Positions 28,947 to 37,957 of a DNA stretch of 64,000 nt are shown piece by piece; positions within the stretch are counted from its first letter, which is position 1, and each line of letters begins with the position of its first letter. The stretch is from Echinicola rosea. GTDB lineage: Bacteria > Bacteroidota > Bacteroidia > Cytophagales > Cyclobacteriaceae. The notes under the pieces were generated by a model. It did no database searches and was not told the DNA's origin. It saw only the letters and a list, made by a program, of their open reading frames with translations. Position numbers and translations under genes: made by a program. Where the stretch lies: positions 6,000,001 to 6,064,000 of the forward strand of contig NZ_CP040106.1 in the NCBI RefSeq assembly GCF_005281475.1, read 5' to 3'.

Positions 28947-28954
28947 CAAAGCTA
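28947..28954 (-). promoter_or_regulatory. -7 box of murI
   Basis: Minus strand TAGCTTTG is a perfect TAnnTTTG box, placing the transcript start about 30 nt before the murI ATG. It directly abuts the T-run of an upstream terminator. Confidence 0.5.
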
Positions 28955-28990
28955 TAAAAAAAGATCCCTCAAGCGCACGTGCCTGAGGGA
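28955..28990 (-). terminator. Orphan terminator ahead of murI
   Basis: The stem TCCCTCA/TGAGGGA encloses the palindrome GCACGTGC and is followed on the minus strand by TCTTTTTTT. It points toward murI but ends just before the murI promoter, so it must close a separate upstream transcript. Confidence 0.65.
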
Positions 28991-29168
28991 AAATTGCAAG
29001 CAAAGAGTTATAGATTTAATAATTATTGGCACTAATATAAAAGAATTGCAAAACAACTGCAAGCCTCAACACAATCGTTCCCCCTTCGATCCCATGCACA
29101 ACCGGCGGATTCATCCGAATGGTACTGGCCAACCTCCAGAAGTAATAGCAGCAGGAACAGTACATGAT
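28955..29168 (-). ncRNA. Candidate small RNA upstream of murI
   Basis: A minus-strand terminator (stem TCCCTCA/TGAGGGA at 28965-28990, inner palindrome GCACGTGC, T-run at 28955-28962) has no gene behind it. A perfect -7 box TAATTTTG at 29180-29173 would start a transcript near 29168, giving about 210 nt. The longest minus-strand frame in it is only about 49 codons. I do not recognise it as 6S, tmRNA, RNase P or SRP RNA. An antisense plus-strand frame (29046-29366, TTG start, 106 codons) resembles nothing. The rest of 28910-29417 shows no feature. Confidence 0.3.
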
Positions 29169-29417
29169 TACCCAAAATTAGCAGTGAAACAAAATATTCA
29201 GGGAAATTGCACCATACCGACCCAATACCCTTTCGGAAATCTACATTATGTGGATTTGCACCTCAACCCATCGCCAAATATTGGCATAAACAAGCTAAAA
29301 ACATGGCTTTCAATACATTTGAAGGGGAATGGTCTGATTTTGGCTCCTGCTTTACAAGCGCTTTAAATCTGCGAAGTATTTAAATCCAGGTCGATCAAAG
29401 CACTAACCACTGAAATC

Positions 29418-29801
29418 ATGAAATTGCCAATATTTAAATATCTCTTGTTCATTCTGCTCGTGGCGGGATGTGCAGACCCCACTACAGATCCAAAACCTGC
29501 CGTTTCGGAACAGAAAGAAAACTGCCTGCCCCAAGGCCTAGCGGACACTAAAATTGTCGAATACAGAAATTTGCCAAATCCCATCATCAAAACCTTAAAT
29601 CAAAACAGTGTCTTTGCAGAAATGAAATTGATCAAGGCCACCAAAGTCTCCAACGGTACCGGAGGATTTTACAGCTTAGCTTTTGAAGATGAAGAGAAGT
29701 TCATCATTAGGGCCAAATTTAACAATGCAGGTCAGCTGATCCCGTACGACAGCCAACCCATCGAGGTAGCTCAACCCCTTACGAAACAGCCGAAAAAGTA
29801 A
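29418..29801 (+). CDS. Small lipoprotein of unknown function
   Basis: The 127-residue precursor has a lipoprotein signal (MKLPIFKYLLFILLVAGC, Cys18) followed by ADPTTDPKP, a flexible linker. The mature part contains one small globular region (KATKVSNGTGGFYSLAFED, KFIIRAKFNNAGQL) that resembles the repeat unit of PepSY/BLIP-like beta-lactamase-inhibitor-fold proteins, though too weakly to name. It is expected in the periplasm or outer membrane. It lies alone, about 360 bp ahead of the NtrC-type regulator. Confidence 0.75.
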   Translation: MKLPIFKYLLFILLVAGCADPTTDPKPAVSEQKENCLPQGLADTKIVEYRNLPNPIIKTLNQNSVFAEMKLIKATKVSNGTGGFYSLAFEDEEKFIIRAKFNNAGQLIPYDSQPIEVAQPLTKQPKK

Positions 29802-30119
29802 TTATCGGCTGTTCAAGAATTATTTGAGCGGTTCGCAGGATACACCAATAAAATAATTTTAACATCAATAAAAATAATTTACTAGGAACATTTCTTTAAA
29901 AAAAACAAATTTCAAGCTATAAAAAGCAATATTCAATACAAGTATAAAAACAGCCATTTTCCCGTAAAAAAAGCCATATTTTTTTATTAAAAGCTTATAA
30001 AAATATTAATTACTTTAGCAGATATAAACGTTGCCAATAGAAATCACACAAGCCCTGCCTTGGGCTATTTACTGACGCTATACTCACCAACAAAAGCGAA
30101 AAAAGGCAATATTTAATTT
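29802..30119. other. AT-rich leader region between the lipoprotein and the NtrC-type regulator
   Basis: Highly AT-rich, with no coding frame. It contains a possible weak terminator for the lipoprotein gene just after its stop (29801-29830). A candidate sigma-54 promoter follows at 30120. Confidence 0.4.
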
Positions 30120-30135
30120 ATGGCACAGTTTCAGC
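30120..30135 (+). promoter_or_regulatory. Candidate sigma-54 promoter of the NtrC-type regulator
   Basis: TGGCAC at 30121-30126 matches the -24 element, and a GC lies exactly 10 nt after the GG, as sigma-54 requires. The -12 element reads CAGC instead of TTGC. The start would fall about 20 nt before the regulator's ATG. Autoregulation is possible; the match is partial. Confidence 0.25.
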
Positions 30136-30165
30136 TGTGTTTACCTGTTATAGAATATTTGACTT

Positions 30166-31548
30166 ATGGCAAATGCAAAAATACTTCTGATTGAGGATGA
30201 TTTGACCTATTCCAAAATCATTAAGAATTTTCTGGAGAAAAACGAATACGAGGTGGACCAAACCGCCAAGATCAATGAAGCATTTTTGATGCTGGACAAG
30301 AAATCGTATGACCTGATCATTACTGATTACAGATTACCAGACGGGACGGGAATGGAAGTACTGGAGAACGTTGTTCATAATAAAAAGAATACCAGGGTCA
30401 TCCTGATCACCAATTATTCTGATATTAGGACAGCTGTCCGCTCCATGAAACTCGGAGCAATAGAGTATATCACCAAACCGATTAATCCAGATGAACTGCT
30501 TACGACAGTAAATGAAGCACTGAAGTCTCCTCCTACCAGAGGAGTTCCGGAAGACCAAGCCCCAAAAGCTGAAAAAACCGTAAAGAGCTCCTCCAAAAGC
30601 CAGGTAAATGACGCATATGTGGTCGGAAAAAGCCCCGAATCCTTACAGCTTGAGCAGTACATTTCGCTCGTAGCGCCTACGGAGATGAGCGTGGTAGTAT
30701 TGGGCGAAAGCGGTACGGGCAAGGAATTCATTTCAAAACGTATCCATGAAAAATCTAAACGCTCCAGCGGTCCCTTTGTGGCCATTGACTGCGGCTCATT
30801 GTCCAAAGAACTCGCGGGAAGCGAATTGTTCGGCCACGTAAAAGGAGCCTTCACCGGTGCCCTTGACAATAAAACCGGCCATTTCGAAATGGCAAACGGC
30901 GGAACGATATTTCTCGATGAGATCGGTAACTTGAGCTATGAAGTGCAGATAAAGCTGCTCAGGGCTATCCAAGAAAGAAAAATCCGTAAAATCGGAGGCA
31001 CTAAAGATATCCCCATAGATGTAAGAATCATCGTGGCCACCAACGAAGACTTGTCCAATGCTGCCAAGAATGGTGAATTCCGCGAGGATCTTTACCACCG
31101 TTTGAACGAATTCAGTCTCAAGTCAACGCCGTTACGAGAAAGAGGTGAAGACCTCTTTCACTATGCTGCCATCTTCCTTAAGGATGCCAACCAGTCACTT
31201 GGAAAGGAAATCCTAGGATTCAGTGACGATGTCAAGGAAATCTTCAATACCTATAGCTGGCCTGGAAACTTGCGGGAACTTAAAAACATCATCAAGCGGG
31301 CAGTACTCCTGACAACAGATGACTATATCCACAAGGAATCGCTCCCCGTGGATCTTTTATTGCCGGAAAACTCTAGTTCGCAAAAGAGCAATACCAATGA
31401 CTTAAAATCCTCCTTTGAAGTGCAGGAAAAAGCCATGATCATAAAAACGCTCAACGAGGTGAAGCACAACAAGTCAAAGGCTGCTAAAATCCTTAACATC
31501 GACCGTAAAACACTTTATAACAAAATCGAAAAATACGGTATCGATTAA
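30166..31548 (+). CDS. NtrC-family sigma-54-dependent response regulator
   Basis: The 460-residue regulator has a receiver domain (phosphoacceptor Asp54 in DLIITDYRLPDG, Lys near 105 in ITKPINP) and an AAA+ sigma-54 activator domain. That domain has Walker A GESGTGKE, the GAFTGA loop in HVKGAFTGALD that contacts sigma-54, Walker B GGTIFLDEIGNL, and an R-finger region. A Fis-type helix-turn-helix (NKSKAAKILNIDRKTLYNKI) ends the protein. The GAFTGA loop is intact, so it should activate RNA polymerase-sigma54. It is convergent with a hybrid histidine kinase 20 bp away, a plausible partner. Target genes are unknown. Confidence 0.93.
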   Translation: MANAKILLIEDDLTYSKIIKNFLEKNEYEVDQTAKINEAFLMLDKKSYDLIITDYRLPDGTGMEVLENVVHNKKNTRVILITNYSDIRTAVRSMKLGAIEYITKPINPDELLTTVNEALKSPPTRGVPEDQAPKAEKTVKSSSKSQVNDAYVVGKSPESLQLEQYISLVAPTEMSVVVLGESGTGKEFISKRIHEKSKRSSGPFVAIDCGSLSKELAGSELFGHVKGAFTGALDNKTGHFEMANGGTIFLDEIGNLSYEVQIKLLRAIQERKIRKIGGTKDIPIDVRIIVATNEDLSNAAKNGEFREDLYHRLNEFSLKSTPLRERGEDLFHYAAIFLKDANQSLGKEILGFSDDVKEIFNTYSWPGNLRELKNIIKRAVLLTTDDYIHKESLPVDLLLPENSSSQKSNTNDLKSSFEVQEKAMIIKTLNEVKHNKSKAAKILNIDRKTLYNKIEKYGID

Positions 31549-31568
31549 AAAAACTAACCAATACACCA

Positions 31569-34115
31569 TCAAGATACCCTTGTGAACAACTGGAAATCTG
31601 CCAAGATCTGATCCAGCACCACAAGGGTTTCTTTTTTTATCCTATCTACCATAGCGGGAGCACTAGCAGTATTACCTTCCTTCAGGTCATATTCCAACCC
31701 TCTCGCCAAGGTACTTGACTTGATCTTCAGCTGTCCCAATCGACTACCAAGCTTATGGGCTATCTCCAGCAATTGCTCCCAATCTTCGCGCGCACAAGCC
31801 TGGCCCAGATCGACGAGGTCCATGCTGGTACTTGAACAAAAATCAATCAATACCTCCTTCAGCATTTCCTCATCGTTCATACAGAACTTGGCGATGTCCT
31901 CCACCGAATACGGTTTGGTAGATGGAAGGTCATCTTGATTGACATTCGCATGTTTCACATCATGGGGAACGGACTCCAGCTTAAGCACTTTCCCGATCCT
32001 TTTGACCAAATCCTTCTCCTTGAATGGCTTGAGAACGATCGCATCAAACCCAGCATCTGAAAGCTGATCCTTTTCTTTGGCAAATACATTGGCCGTAATA
32101 GCGATAGAAGGCAGGTCCTTGTATCCATACTTTCCCCTTATCAGCCGCAAAGTATCATATCCTGTTACTTCTGGCATCTGCACATCCAACAAGGCAAGAT
32201 CCAAAGGTACTTGCTTAAACTCATCCCTGACTTTTATTCCTCCAAGGTAGTCATAGACGTTCGCACCATTGCTTTCAAGTAAGAGCTTCGCAAATTTCAA
32301 CCCTACCGAATCGTCATCCACTAATAGCACATTCAATCCACTCAGGTCATACCAACTGCCGACCTCTTCTTCTTTTACCGCTGCCTCAGTAGGTCTTACG
32401 GGAATTTTCACCTTAAATTCCGTCCCTTCTCCCGGGTGGCTCTCCAATGAGATTTTACCTTTCAGCAAATCAAGCATCCGCTTGACAATTGCCAACCCCA
32501 GGCCGGTCCCGCCATAGCGCCGATTGATCGAGCCATCGCCTTGGTTAAATTCCTTGAAAATATTCTCCTTGAACTCGGCAGTCATACCAATACCGGTATC
32601 TTTGACATTGACCAGTAGAAAATCCTTTTCATAGGCAATTTTCACGGCCACCATCCCTTCTTCTGTAAACTTCAGTGCGTTACTTATCAAATTATTCAGG
32701 ATCTGTCGAATCCTGAGTTCATCACCCAACAACCATTTTTCTTCCGGCAGCTCTATCGTCCACACAAAATCTATCTGCTTTTCCTTTGCCTTCAACTCAA
32801 AGGAATTCTTAATGGCCTTAAAAAGTACCTGGGGATCAAAAGGTGCATTTTCCACGGTGATCTTTCCCGCCTCCAATTTGGAAAGATCCAATATATCATC
32901 GACGATTCCAGAGAGGGTTTCGGCAGCAAACCCCACCATGTTTACATAATCTTCCTGATCCTTGGTCATTGAAGTCTTCCGAATAGCTTCATTATAGCCC
33001 TGGATGGCATGGAGGGGATTCCTGATTTCATGGCTCATATTGGCCAAAAAGTTCTGCTTTGCCTTTGCCAATTTATCAGACCTGACTTTCGCACGCTCGA
33101 GTTCGAAACGCTTGCTCTCGTCCTTGTTAATTTCAGTAAGAATGCTGTAGATAAAGGCTGATGAGCCCACAATCCCCACAAAAATAATGACGCCCAATAA
33201 AATGGCCACGTCAAAGGCCAACGCGTAGAGGGAAGCGTTTTTCTGCTCCACTTCGGCCAGTGCATCATACTGGAGGTTTGAAATAACCGTCTGCGTATCT
33301 TCGATTAGTGCTCGGTTCTTTTGGTTCAGCTCTCTTTCGAGTTCTGCCAGATTGGAGCGGAGGTGCTGCTCCTCATAATTGATGTTTACCAAAAACTGCT
33401 TTACCGCATATAAAACAGAATCAGAATAACTGGAATTGGCCTCACTTATGGTATCCTGCTCATCTACTTTTGGCCTAAACTGCTGAAACATATCACGCAG
33501 GTTTTCCACTTCTGCCTCTGTCATGAGGTTACCGTCCTTGAAGTTCTCCTCTACATTGACTTTCTTTTGCGCGGGAGAGTCCAGCCTTCCTTTTGCCCTT
33601 CTTATTTTGTGGTCAAAGCGAATTTTCCCTAAATTCTGCAACCGGTTGATCTCCTCCTGTCGCTTTATTTTAGTTTCCAGGTTTTTGAGTGCTTCGCGGC
33701 TAAAATTCCTGTTGATCAGGTTTTGCTTCACCTCTCGAAGCCCGTTGTACACAACCACAAGCTCATTTATATTATAGTTGATTTGCTTTAAATGGTTGAT
33801 TTCAACAGTGTCATTGGCAAATTGCTCAAGATAATTCAGCTTTTTCTCGATCTTATCCAAGTAATTGACCGCAACAGAAGTGTCGTTCTCAGGCTCGAAG
33901 TTTCCCTTCACCTTATCCAATTGATAAACATCGGCGAGAAGGGCATTGAGCTCTTGCATCCGGTCACTGGGCTCGGAAAGGGTCTCCACCGTGTCAAGCA
34001 ACTTATTAAGGCTGAAATAAGTCACTGCCCCTACACTCAGCACCAGCATTATGGCGAGCATAAACCCAATGATTACCTTTTTTCTTGCTTTATGAGTGGT
34101 TTCTGTTGATTTCAC
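31569..34115 (-). CDS. Hybrid histidine kinase with receiver and HPt domains
   Basis: The 848-residue membrane kinase has a first membrane helix at about 14-34 and a periplasmic helical sensor of about 260 residues rich in coiled coil. A second membrane helix lies near 298-325 (FDVAILLGVIIFVGIVGSSAF). Then come a HisKA H-box with His362 in FLANMSHEIRNPLHA, an ATPase domain (NNLISNALKFT, VKDTGIGM, YGGTGLGLAI), a receiver with Asp644 in LALLDVQMPE, and a C-terminal HPt with His787 in EIAHKLGSRLG. The full phosphorelay (His-Asp-His) could pass phosphate to the adjacent NtrC-type regulator. The ligand is unknown. Confidence 0.92.
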   Translation of the reverse strand: MKSTETTHKARKKVIIGFMLAIMLVLSVGAVTYFSLNKLLDTVETLSEPSDRMQELNALLADVYQLDKVKGNFEPENDTSVAVNYLDKIEKKLNYLEQFANDTVEINHLKQINYNINELVVVYNGLREVKQNLINRNFSREALKNLETKIKRQEEINRLQNLGKIRFDHKIRRAKGRLDSPAQKKVNVEENFKDGNLMTEAEVENLRDMFQQFRPKVDEQDTISEANSSYSDSVLYAVKQFLVNINYEEQHLRSNLAELERELNQKNRALIEDTQTVISNLQYDALAEVEQKNASLYALAFDVAILLGVIIFVGIVGSSAFIYSILTEINKDESKRFELERAKVRSDKLAKAKQNFLANMSHEIRNPLHAIQGYNEAIRKTSMTKDQEDYVNMVGFAAETLSGIVDDILDLSKLEAGKITVENAPFDPQVLFKAIKNSFELKAKEKQIDFVWTIELPEEKWLLGDELRIRQILNNLISNALKFTEEGMVAVKIAYEKDFLLVNVKDTGIGMTAEFKENIFKEFNQGDGSINRRYGGTGLGLAIVKRMLDLLKGKISLESHPGEGTEFKVKIPVRPTEAAVKEEEVGSWYDLSGLNVLLVDDDSVGLKFAKLLLESNGANVYDYLGGIKVRDEFKQVPLDLALLDVQMPEVTGYDTLRLIRGKYGYKDLPSIAITANVFAKEKDQLSDAGFDAIVLKPFKEKDLVKRIGKVLKLESVPHDVKHANVNQDDLPSTKPYSVEDIAKFCMNDEEMLKEVLIDFCSSTSMDLVDLGQACAREDWEQLLEIAHKLGSRLGQLKIKSSTLARGLEYDLKEGNTASAPAMVDRIKKETLVVLDQILADFQLFTRVS

Positions 34116-34159
34116 AATACCCTGAATTTCAGCAAAGTTTTACACAAAAACAATACCAG

Positions 34160-34801
34160 CTAAACTTCCGTTGGCTCTTCGGCCAAAGCTCCTTCCGTAA
34201 CCGTCTCGAAGGCACAATAGGCGACATAAAAAGATAACGGAATGGTGACAAACACCCCAACGAATATCATTGCCCCAAGGACATTGAGAACAATTAACGA
34301 AATGACCAAAAGGAAAAACTTCCACCAATTTTTGGTCACCACCTTTCTACTATATTCCAGCGAGTCCCAAAAATCCAGCCCCGCAAAAATATGCAGCAAA
34401 ATGGCCAGGAAATAACCCACCATCAAGTAAACACCCGGTACGATGAGCAGTATCAATCCCACAGAAACCAGTATCTGGCCGATCAACCAAATCAAAATGA
34501 TCGGAATATAGTAGGAAAACCCCTGAAAGAAATCAGTATAGGCGATTGCTTCATTGGCCTTGAGCTTATTGGCCACTAAGTAAAATCCGGAAAATTAAGG
34601 CCCCGCCAAAAACACACTGAACAGCAGCGCATATTCCTTTAGGTATAGTAAAAACAACAGTTCTAATGAGATCACAAATCCAGTGTAACCAATAGAAAAA
34701 ACGGGCTGCTGCTTAAACAGTGTCCATCCTTCCATGAAAACTGTCTGAATATCAAAATCATAGCCTCTTTCTATAAGCTTATTAAGCTGTAACTTCGTCA
34801 T
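34160..34801 (-). pseudogene. Multi-pass membrane protein gene interrupted by an in-frame TAA
   Basis: A single reading frame runs from ATG 34801 (MTKLQLNKLIERGYDF) to 34160, but codon 69 is TAA (34597-34595). The halves match across the stop: LLFSVFLAGP, stop, FSGFYLVANKLKANEAIAY, then TDFFQGFSYYIPIILIWLIG. This is the usual continuous layout of a small DUF975/GlpM-like membrane family (a GFYLVANK loop followed by a FFxGF motif). Reading through gives 213 residues with about five membrane helices. It could be a true nonsense mutation (for example TTA to TAA) or a base error. A GTG at 34576 might start the second half. Confidence 0.7.
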
Positions 34802-34918
34802 AGGTGATAGGTGATGGATCAAGTATTAAAGCACAAATCTCTAATAAAAAATTAAATATCACCATTTTACCCCATATTTCCTACGTTACATTTATGGCCA
34901 AATAAAATGACCCATCGC

Positions 34919-36289
34919 CTATCCTTTAGTTATGGCCTCCAGTATATCATGCTTGGTGATGATGTGGATTTGGTGCATGTCGTCCCTTACCAAAACGGCC
35001 TTATCCTTGTCCACCATAGAAGACAGTACATCCAGCGTACTGTCCAATGCCACAAACTTCATCGAATCTTCCATCACCTCCTCTACGGATGCATCTTTTA
35101 AGGCTGGGTTTTGAATGATCTTGGTTAACAACTTGGTATCGGTAAGGCTTCCTATGACATTACCGTCCTCCACTACTGGAATTTGGGAAACAGATCTTTC
35201 GTTCATCACATGAATCGCAGCTTTTACTTTTTCTCCTTTTATTGCCACCACCAGTTCATACGCTCCATTTCTACTGGAAATAATATCACGTGCCGTTCCG
35301 AAGGTATTATCCTCCAAAAACCCGTGGTTTTTCATCCAATCGTCATTATACACCTTACCAAGATATCGGGTACCATGATCTGGCAAGATAATGACCATCG
35401 TATCATCCTCCTTCAGGTTTTGGCGGGCATACTCCAAGGCACCGTGTACCGCCGAACCACATGACCAACCTACAAAAAGCCCTTCCTCCCTGGAAAGCCT
35501 TCTGGTCATCACGGCCGAATCCTTATCGGTCACCTTCACAAAGTGGTCAATCACTGAAAAATCAACATTGGCCGGTAGAATATCCTCTCCTATGCCCTCC
35601 GTAAGGTAGGGATAGATTTCGTTCTCATCAAACTCCCCGGTCTCCTTGTATTTCTTGAATACAGAACCATAAGTATCGATCCCCACTGAAACAATGGATG
35701 GATTCTGTTCTTTGAGGTACTTGGCCGTACCGCTCATGGTACCTCCAGTGCCTACCCCTGCTGCAAAATGGGTGATTTTGCCTTCTGTGTCCCTCCAAAT
35801 TTCCGGCCCGGTGGTTTCATAATGTGCTTTCCAGTTGGAGAGGTTATCGTATTGATTGGGATAGAATGAATTGGGAATATCATTATTAAGCTTTTTGGCA
35901 ACGGAATAATAAGAGCGTGGATCATCCGGTGCCACATTGGTAGGGCAGACCACCACCTCTGCCCCCATGGCTTTGAGGACGTCTATTTTTTCCTTGGACT
36001 GCTTATCCGCCATCGTAAAAATACACTTATAACCCCGGGCAATCCCCACCAAAGCCAATCCCATTCCGGTATTGCCGCTTGTCCCCTCGATAATCGTTCC
36101 CCCAGGTTTTAGGATACCCGCTTTTTCGGCATCATCAATCATCTTGATCGCCATTCGATCTTTCACCGAGTTGCCGGGATTGAAATATTCTACCTTCACG
36201 TAAACCTTTCCTTTGATGCCTTTATTGAGCTTATTCAGCCTTATCAAAGGAGTATCGCCAATAGTGTCGATGATCGAATTGTATATCAT
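34919..36289 (-). CDS. Cystathionine beta-synthase with C-terminal CBS pair
   Basis: A fold-type II PLP enzyme joined to two CBS domains. Lys43 in NPGNSVKDRMA is the PLP Schiff-base lysine; EGTSGNTGMGLA binds the substrate carboxylate; AAGVGTGGTMSGTAKYL binds the cofactor phosphate. The C-terminal ~130 residues form a CBS pair (VSQIPVVEDGNVIGSLTD, KAVLVRDDMHQIHIITKHDIL) that usually binds adenosyl ligands. The 456 residues fit cystathionine beta-synthase (serine plus homocysteine to cystathionine). O-acetylserine sulfhydrylase activity is the main alternative, but that enzyme lacks CBS domains. It stands alone. Confidence 0.88.
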   Translation of the reverse strand: MIYNSIIDTIGDTPLIRLNKLNKGIKGKVYVKVEYFNPGNSVKDRMAIKMIDDAEKAGILKPGGTIIEGTSGNTGMGLALVGIARGYKCIFTMADKQSKEKIDVLKAMGAEVVVCPTNVAPDDPRSYYSVAKKLNNDIPNSFYPNQYDNLSNWKAHYETTGPEIWRDTEGKITHFAAGVGTGGTMSGTAKYLKEQNPSIVSVGIDTYGSVFKKYKETGEFDENEIYPYLTEGIGEDILPANVDFSVIDHFVKVTDKDSAVMTRRLSREEGLFVGWSCGSAVHGALEYARQNLKEDDTMVIILPDHGTRYLGKVYNDDWMKNHGFLEDNTFGTARDIISSRNGAYELVVAIKGEKVKAAIHVMNERSVSQIPVVEDGNVIGSLTDTKLLTKIIQNPALKDASVEEVMEDSMKFVALDSTLDVLSSMVDKDKAVLVRDDMHQIHIITKHDILEAITKG

Positions 36290-36368
36290 TTTTTGCTAGG
36301 ATTAATTCTTTACGACAATTTACAAATATTTTTCAGTTGGGACGATCGTATGGTATTTTCTAACACTA

Positions 36369-37292
36369 TTATTTCACCCCTGCCAGCAAGTACAAGACGG
36401 CCATCCTGATCGCTACACCGTTTTCCACCTGGTTGAGGATAATGGAATGCTCGCTGTCCGCTACATCAGAATTAAGCTCTACTCCCCTATTGATGGGGCC
36501 TGGGTGCATGATGACAATTTCCTTGTCCAACTGGTCAAGGAGCTTTTTATCCACGCCATAATAAAGGGAATATTCACGGAGAGAAGGGAAATACTTGATC
36601 TGCTGTCTTTCCAATTGAATCCGCAGTACATTGGCCACATCGCACCATTCCAAGGCTTTTTTGACATCAAGTTCCACCTTCACGCCAAGACTGGAAATGT
36701 ATTTTGGCAATAAGGTAATGGGGCCACAGACCATCACTTCCGCTCCTAGCTTCTGCAAGCAGAAAATATTAGAGAGAGCCACCCTAGAATGAAGGATATC
36801 GCCAATGATTGCTACTTTTTTACCAGCCACATCTCCAAGTTTCTCACGGATAGAAAAAGCATCCAATAAGGCTTGGGTCGGGTGCTCATGGGTACCGTCC
36901 CCAGCATTGACTATATTGGCGTTGATATTTTGCGAAAGGAATTGGGGGGCTCCAGGGCTGCTATGGCGCATCACCACCATATCCACCTTCATGGAGAGGA
37001 TATTGTTCACCGTATCCACTAAGGTTTCCCCTTTCTTTACGGAACTGTTACTGGAGGAAAAATTGACCACGTCTGCTGAAAGCCTTTTCTCTGCCAACTC
37101 AAATGACAGCTTTGTTCGTGTGGAGTTTTCGAAAAATACATTAGCAATGGTGATGTCTCGTAGCGAAGGAACTTTCTTGATCGGTCGGTTGATAACCTCC
37201 TTAAAGTTATCCGCAGTCTCGAAAATCAGTTGGATATCCTGTTCATTCAGTCCCTTGATACCCAATAAATGTTTGGTACTTAGCTGTTGCAT
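36369..37292 (-). CDS. pyrB: Aspartate carbamoyltransferase catalytic chain
   Basis: PyrB condenses carbamoyl phosphate with aspartate, the first committed step of pyrimidine synthesis. In 307 residues the carbamoyl-phosphate site is FFENSTRTKLSFE (STRT 57-60), with HPTQALLDAFSIREKLG and HPGPINRGVEL as further signatures. It lies 2 bp after pyrR, and no pyrI regulatory-subunit gene is adjacent, so control is probably through PyrR. Confidence 0.95.
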   Translation of the reverse strand: MQQLSTKHLLGIKGLNEQDIQLIFETADNFKEVINRPIKKVPSLRDITIANVFFENSTRTKLSFELAEKRLSADVVNFSSSNSSVKKGETLVDTVNNILSMKVDMVVMRHSSPGAPQFLSQNINANIVNAGDGTHEHPTQALLDAFSIREKLGDVAGKKVAIIGDILHSRVALSNIFCLQKLGAEVMVCGPITLLPKYISSLGVKVELDVKKALEWCDVANVLRIQLERQQIKYFPSLREYSLYYGVDKKLLDQLDKEIVIMHPGPINRGVELNSDVADSEHSIILNQVENGVAIRMAVLYLLAGVK

Positions 37293-37294
37293 TC

Positions 37295-37846
37295 TTAGCT
37301 TTTAACTTCTTTTTCGGTTATCCAAATCGCATCCTCCTCAAATCCATTCAACGCCCATTCCACACTGACATACTGGCTTTCCAAGGTATTGACCTCTCGA
37401 CCACAATAATCTGGTTTTATGGGATAATCACGTGTATATTTCCTATCTATAAGCACCATCAACTCGACTTTTTTGGGTCTTCCAAAGGCGATCATGGCAT
37501 CCATCGCGGCACGTGCAGAACGTCCCTTAAAAAGCACGTCATCTACTAGCACCACATGCTTGTTCTCTATTAAAAAATCAATTTTCGTCTCGTTTGCCTT
37601 GAGAGGGATATTCCTCCTGCGAAAATCATCACGATGAAAGGTGGCATCCAAATAACCGGACGGTACCCTCACCCCACTGATTTCCTCAAGCCGCTTCTCC
37701 AACCGGTCCAACACCAACACTCCTCTAGGCTGCAATCCCAAGAGCACTGTATTGTCAAAATCATCATGATTTTCAATCAACTGGTAGCAAAACCGGTCCA
37801 GTATGATTGAAATTTGTTTTTGGTCTAAGACAAGTCTTTTTTGCAT
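37295..37846 (-). CDS. pyrR: PyrR, pyrimidine regulatory protein / uracil phosphoribosyltransferase
   Basis: PyrR is a type I phosphoribosyltransferase that in other bacteria also binds pyr mRNA and controls attenuation by UMP. From 37846 (MQKRLVLDQKQISIIL) it has 183 residues, the family length. The PRPP loop is VVLVDDVLFKGRSARAAMDAM; GLQPRGVLV and LDATFHRDDF are also typical. An upstream codon at 37939 is rejected because the -7 box at 37863-37870 would fall inside that reading. pyrB follows after 2 bp. I saw no obvious attenuator between the promoter and pyrR, whose leader is only about 10 nt. Confidence 0.9.
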   Translation of the reverse strand: MQKRLVLDQKQISIILDRFCYQLIENHDDFDNTVLLGLQPRGVLVLDRLEKRLEEISGVRVPSGYLDATFHRDDFRRRNIPLKANETKIDFLIENKHVVLVDDVLFKGRSARAAMDAMIAFGRPKKVELMVLIDRKYTRDYPIKPDYCGREVNTLESQYVSVEWALNGFEEDAIWITEKEVKS

Positions 37847-37862
37847 AACTGTGATTTGAGCA

Positions 37863-37870
37863 CAAATATA
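37863..37870 (-). promoter_or_regulatory. -7 box of the pyrR-pyrB operon
   Basis: Minus strand TATATTTG is a perfect TAnnTTTG, 17 bp before the pyrR ATG. It fixes the pyrR start. Confidence 0.5.
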
Positions 37871-37957
37871 GAAATAAATTGTCAGCCTTGACCGCTTCAC
37901 TACGAGAATTACAGGACAATGGACCTCCCCAATTGGCAAGCCACACCTCCATCTTCC

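Noticed and set aside
29033..29052. Sigma-54 promoter at TGGCAC...TTGC
   Set aside because: The spacing is several bases too long for sigma-54.
29046..29366. 106-codon plus-strand frame with TTG start
   Set aside because: No signal, domain or recognisable family, and it runs antisense to the orphan terminator; not called as a gene.
34160..34822. Two adjacent small membrane-protein genes or a frameshift
   Set aside because: Both halves are in the same frame; only a TAA separates them, so I list one gene interrupted by a stop.
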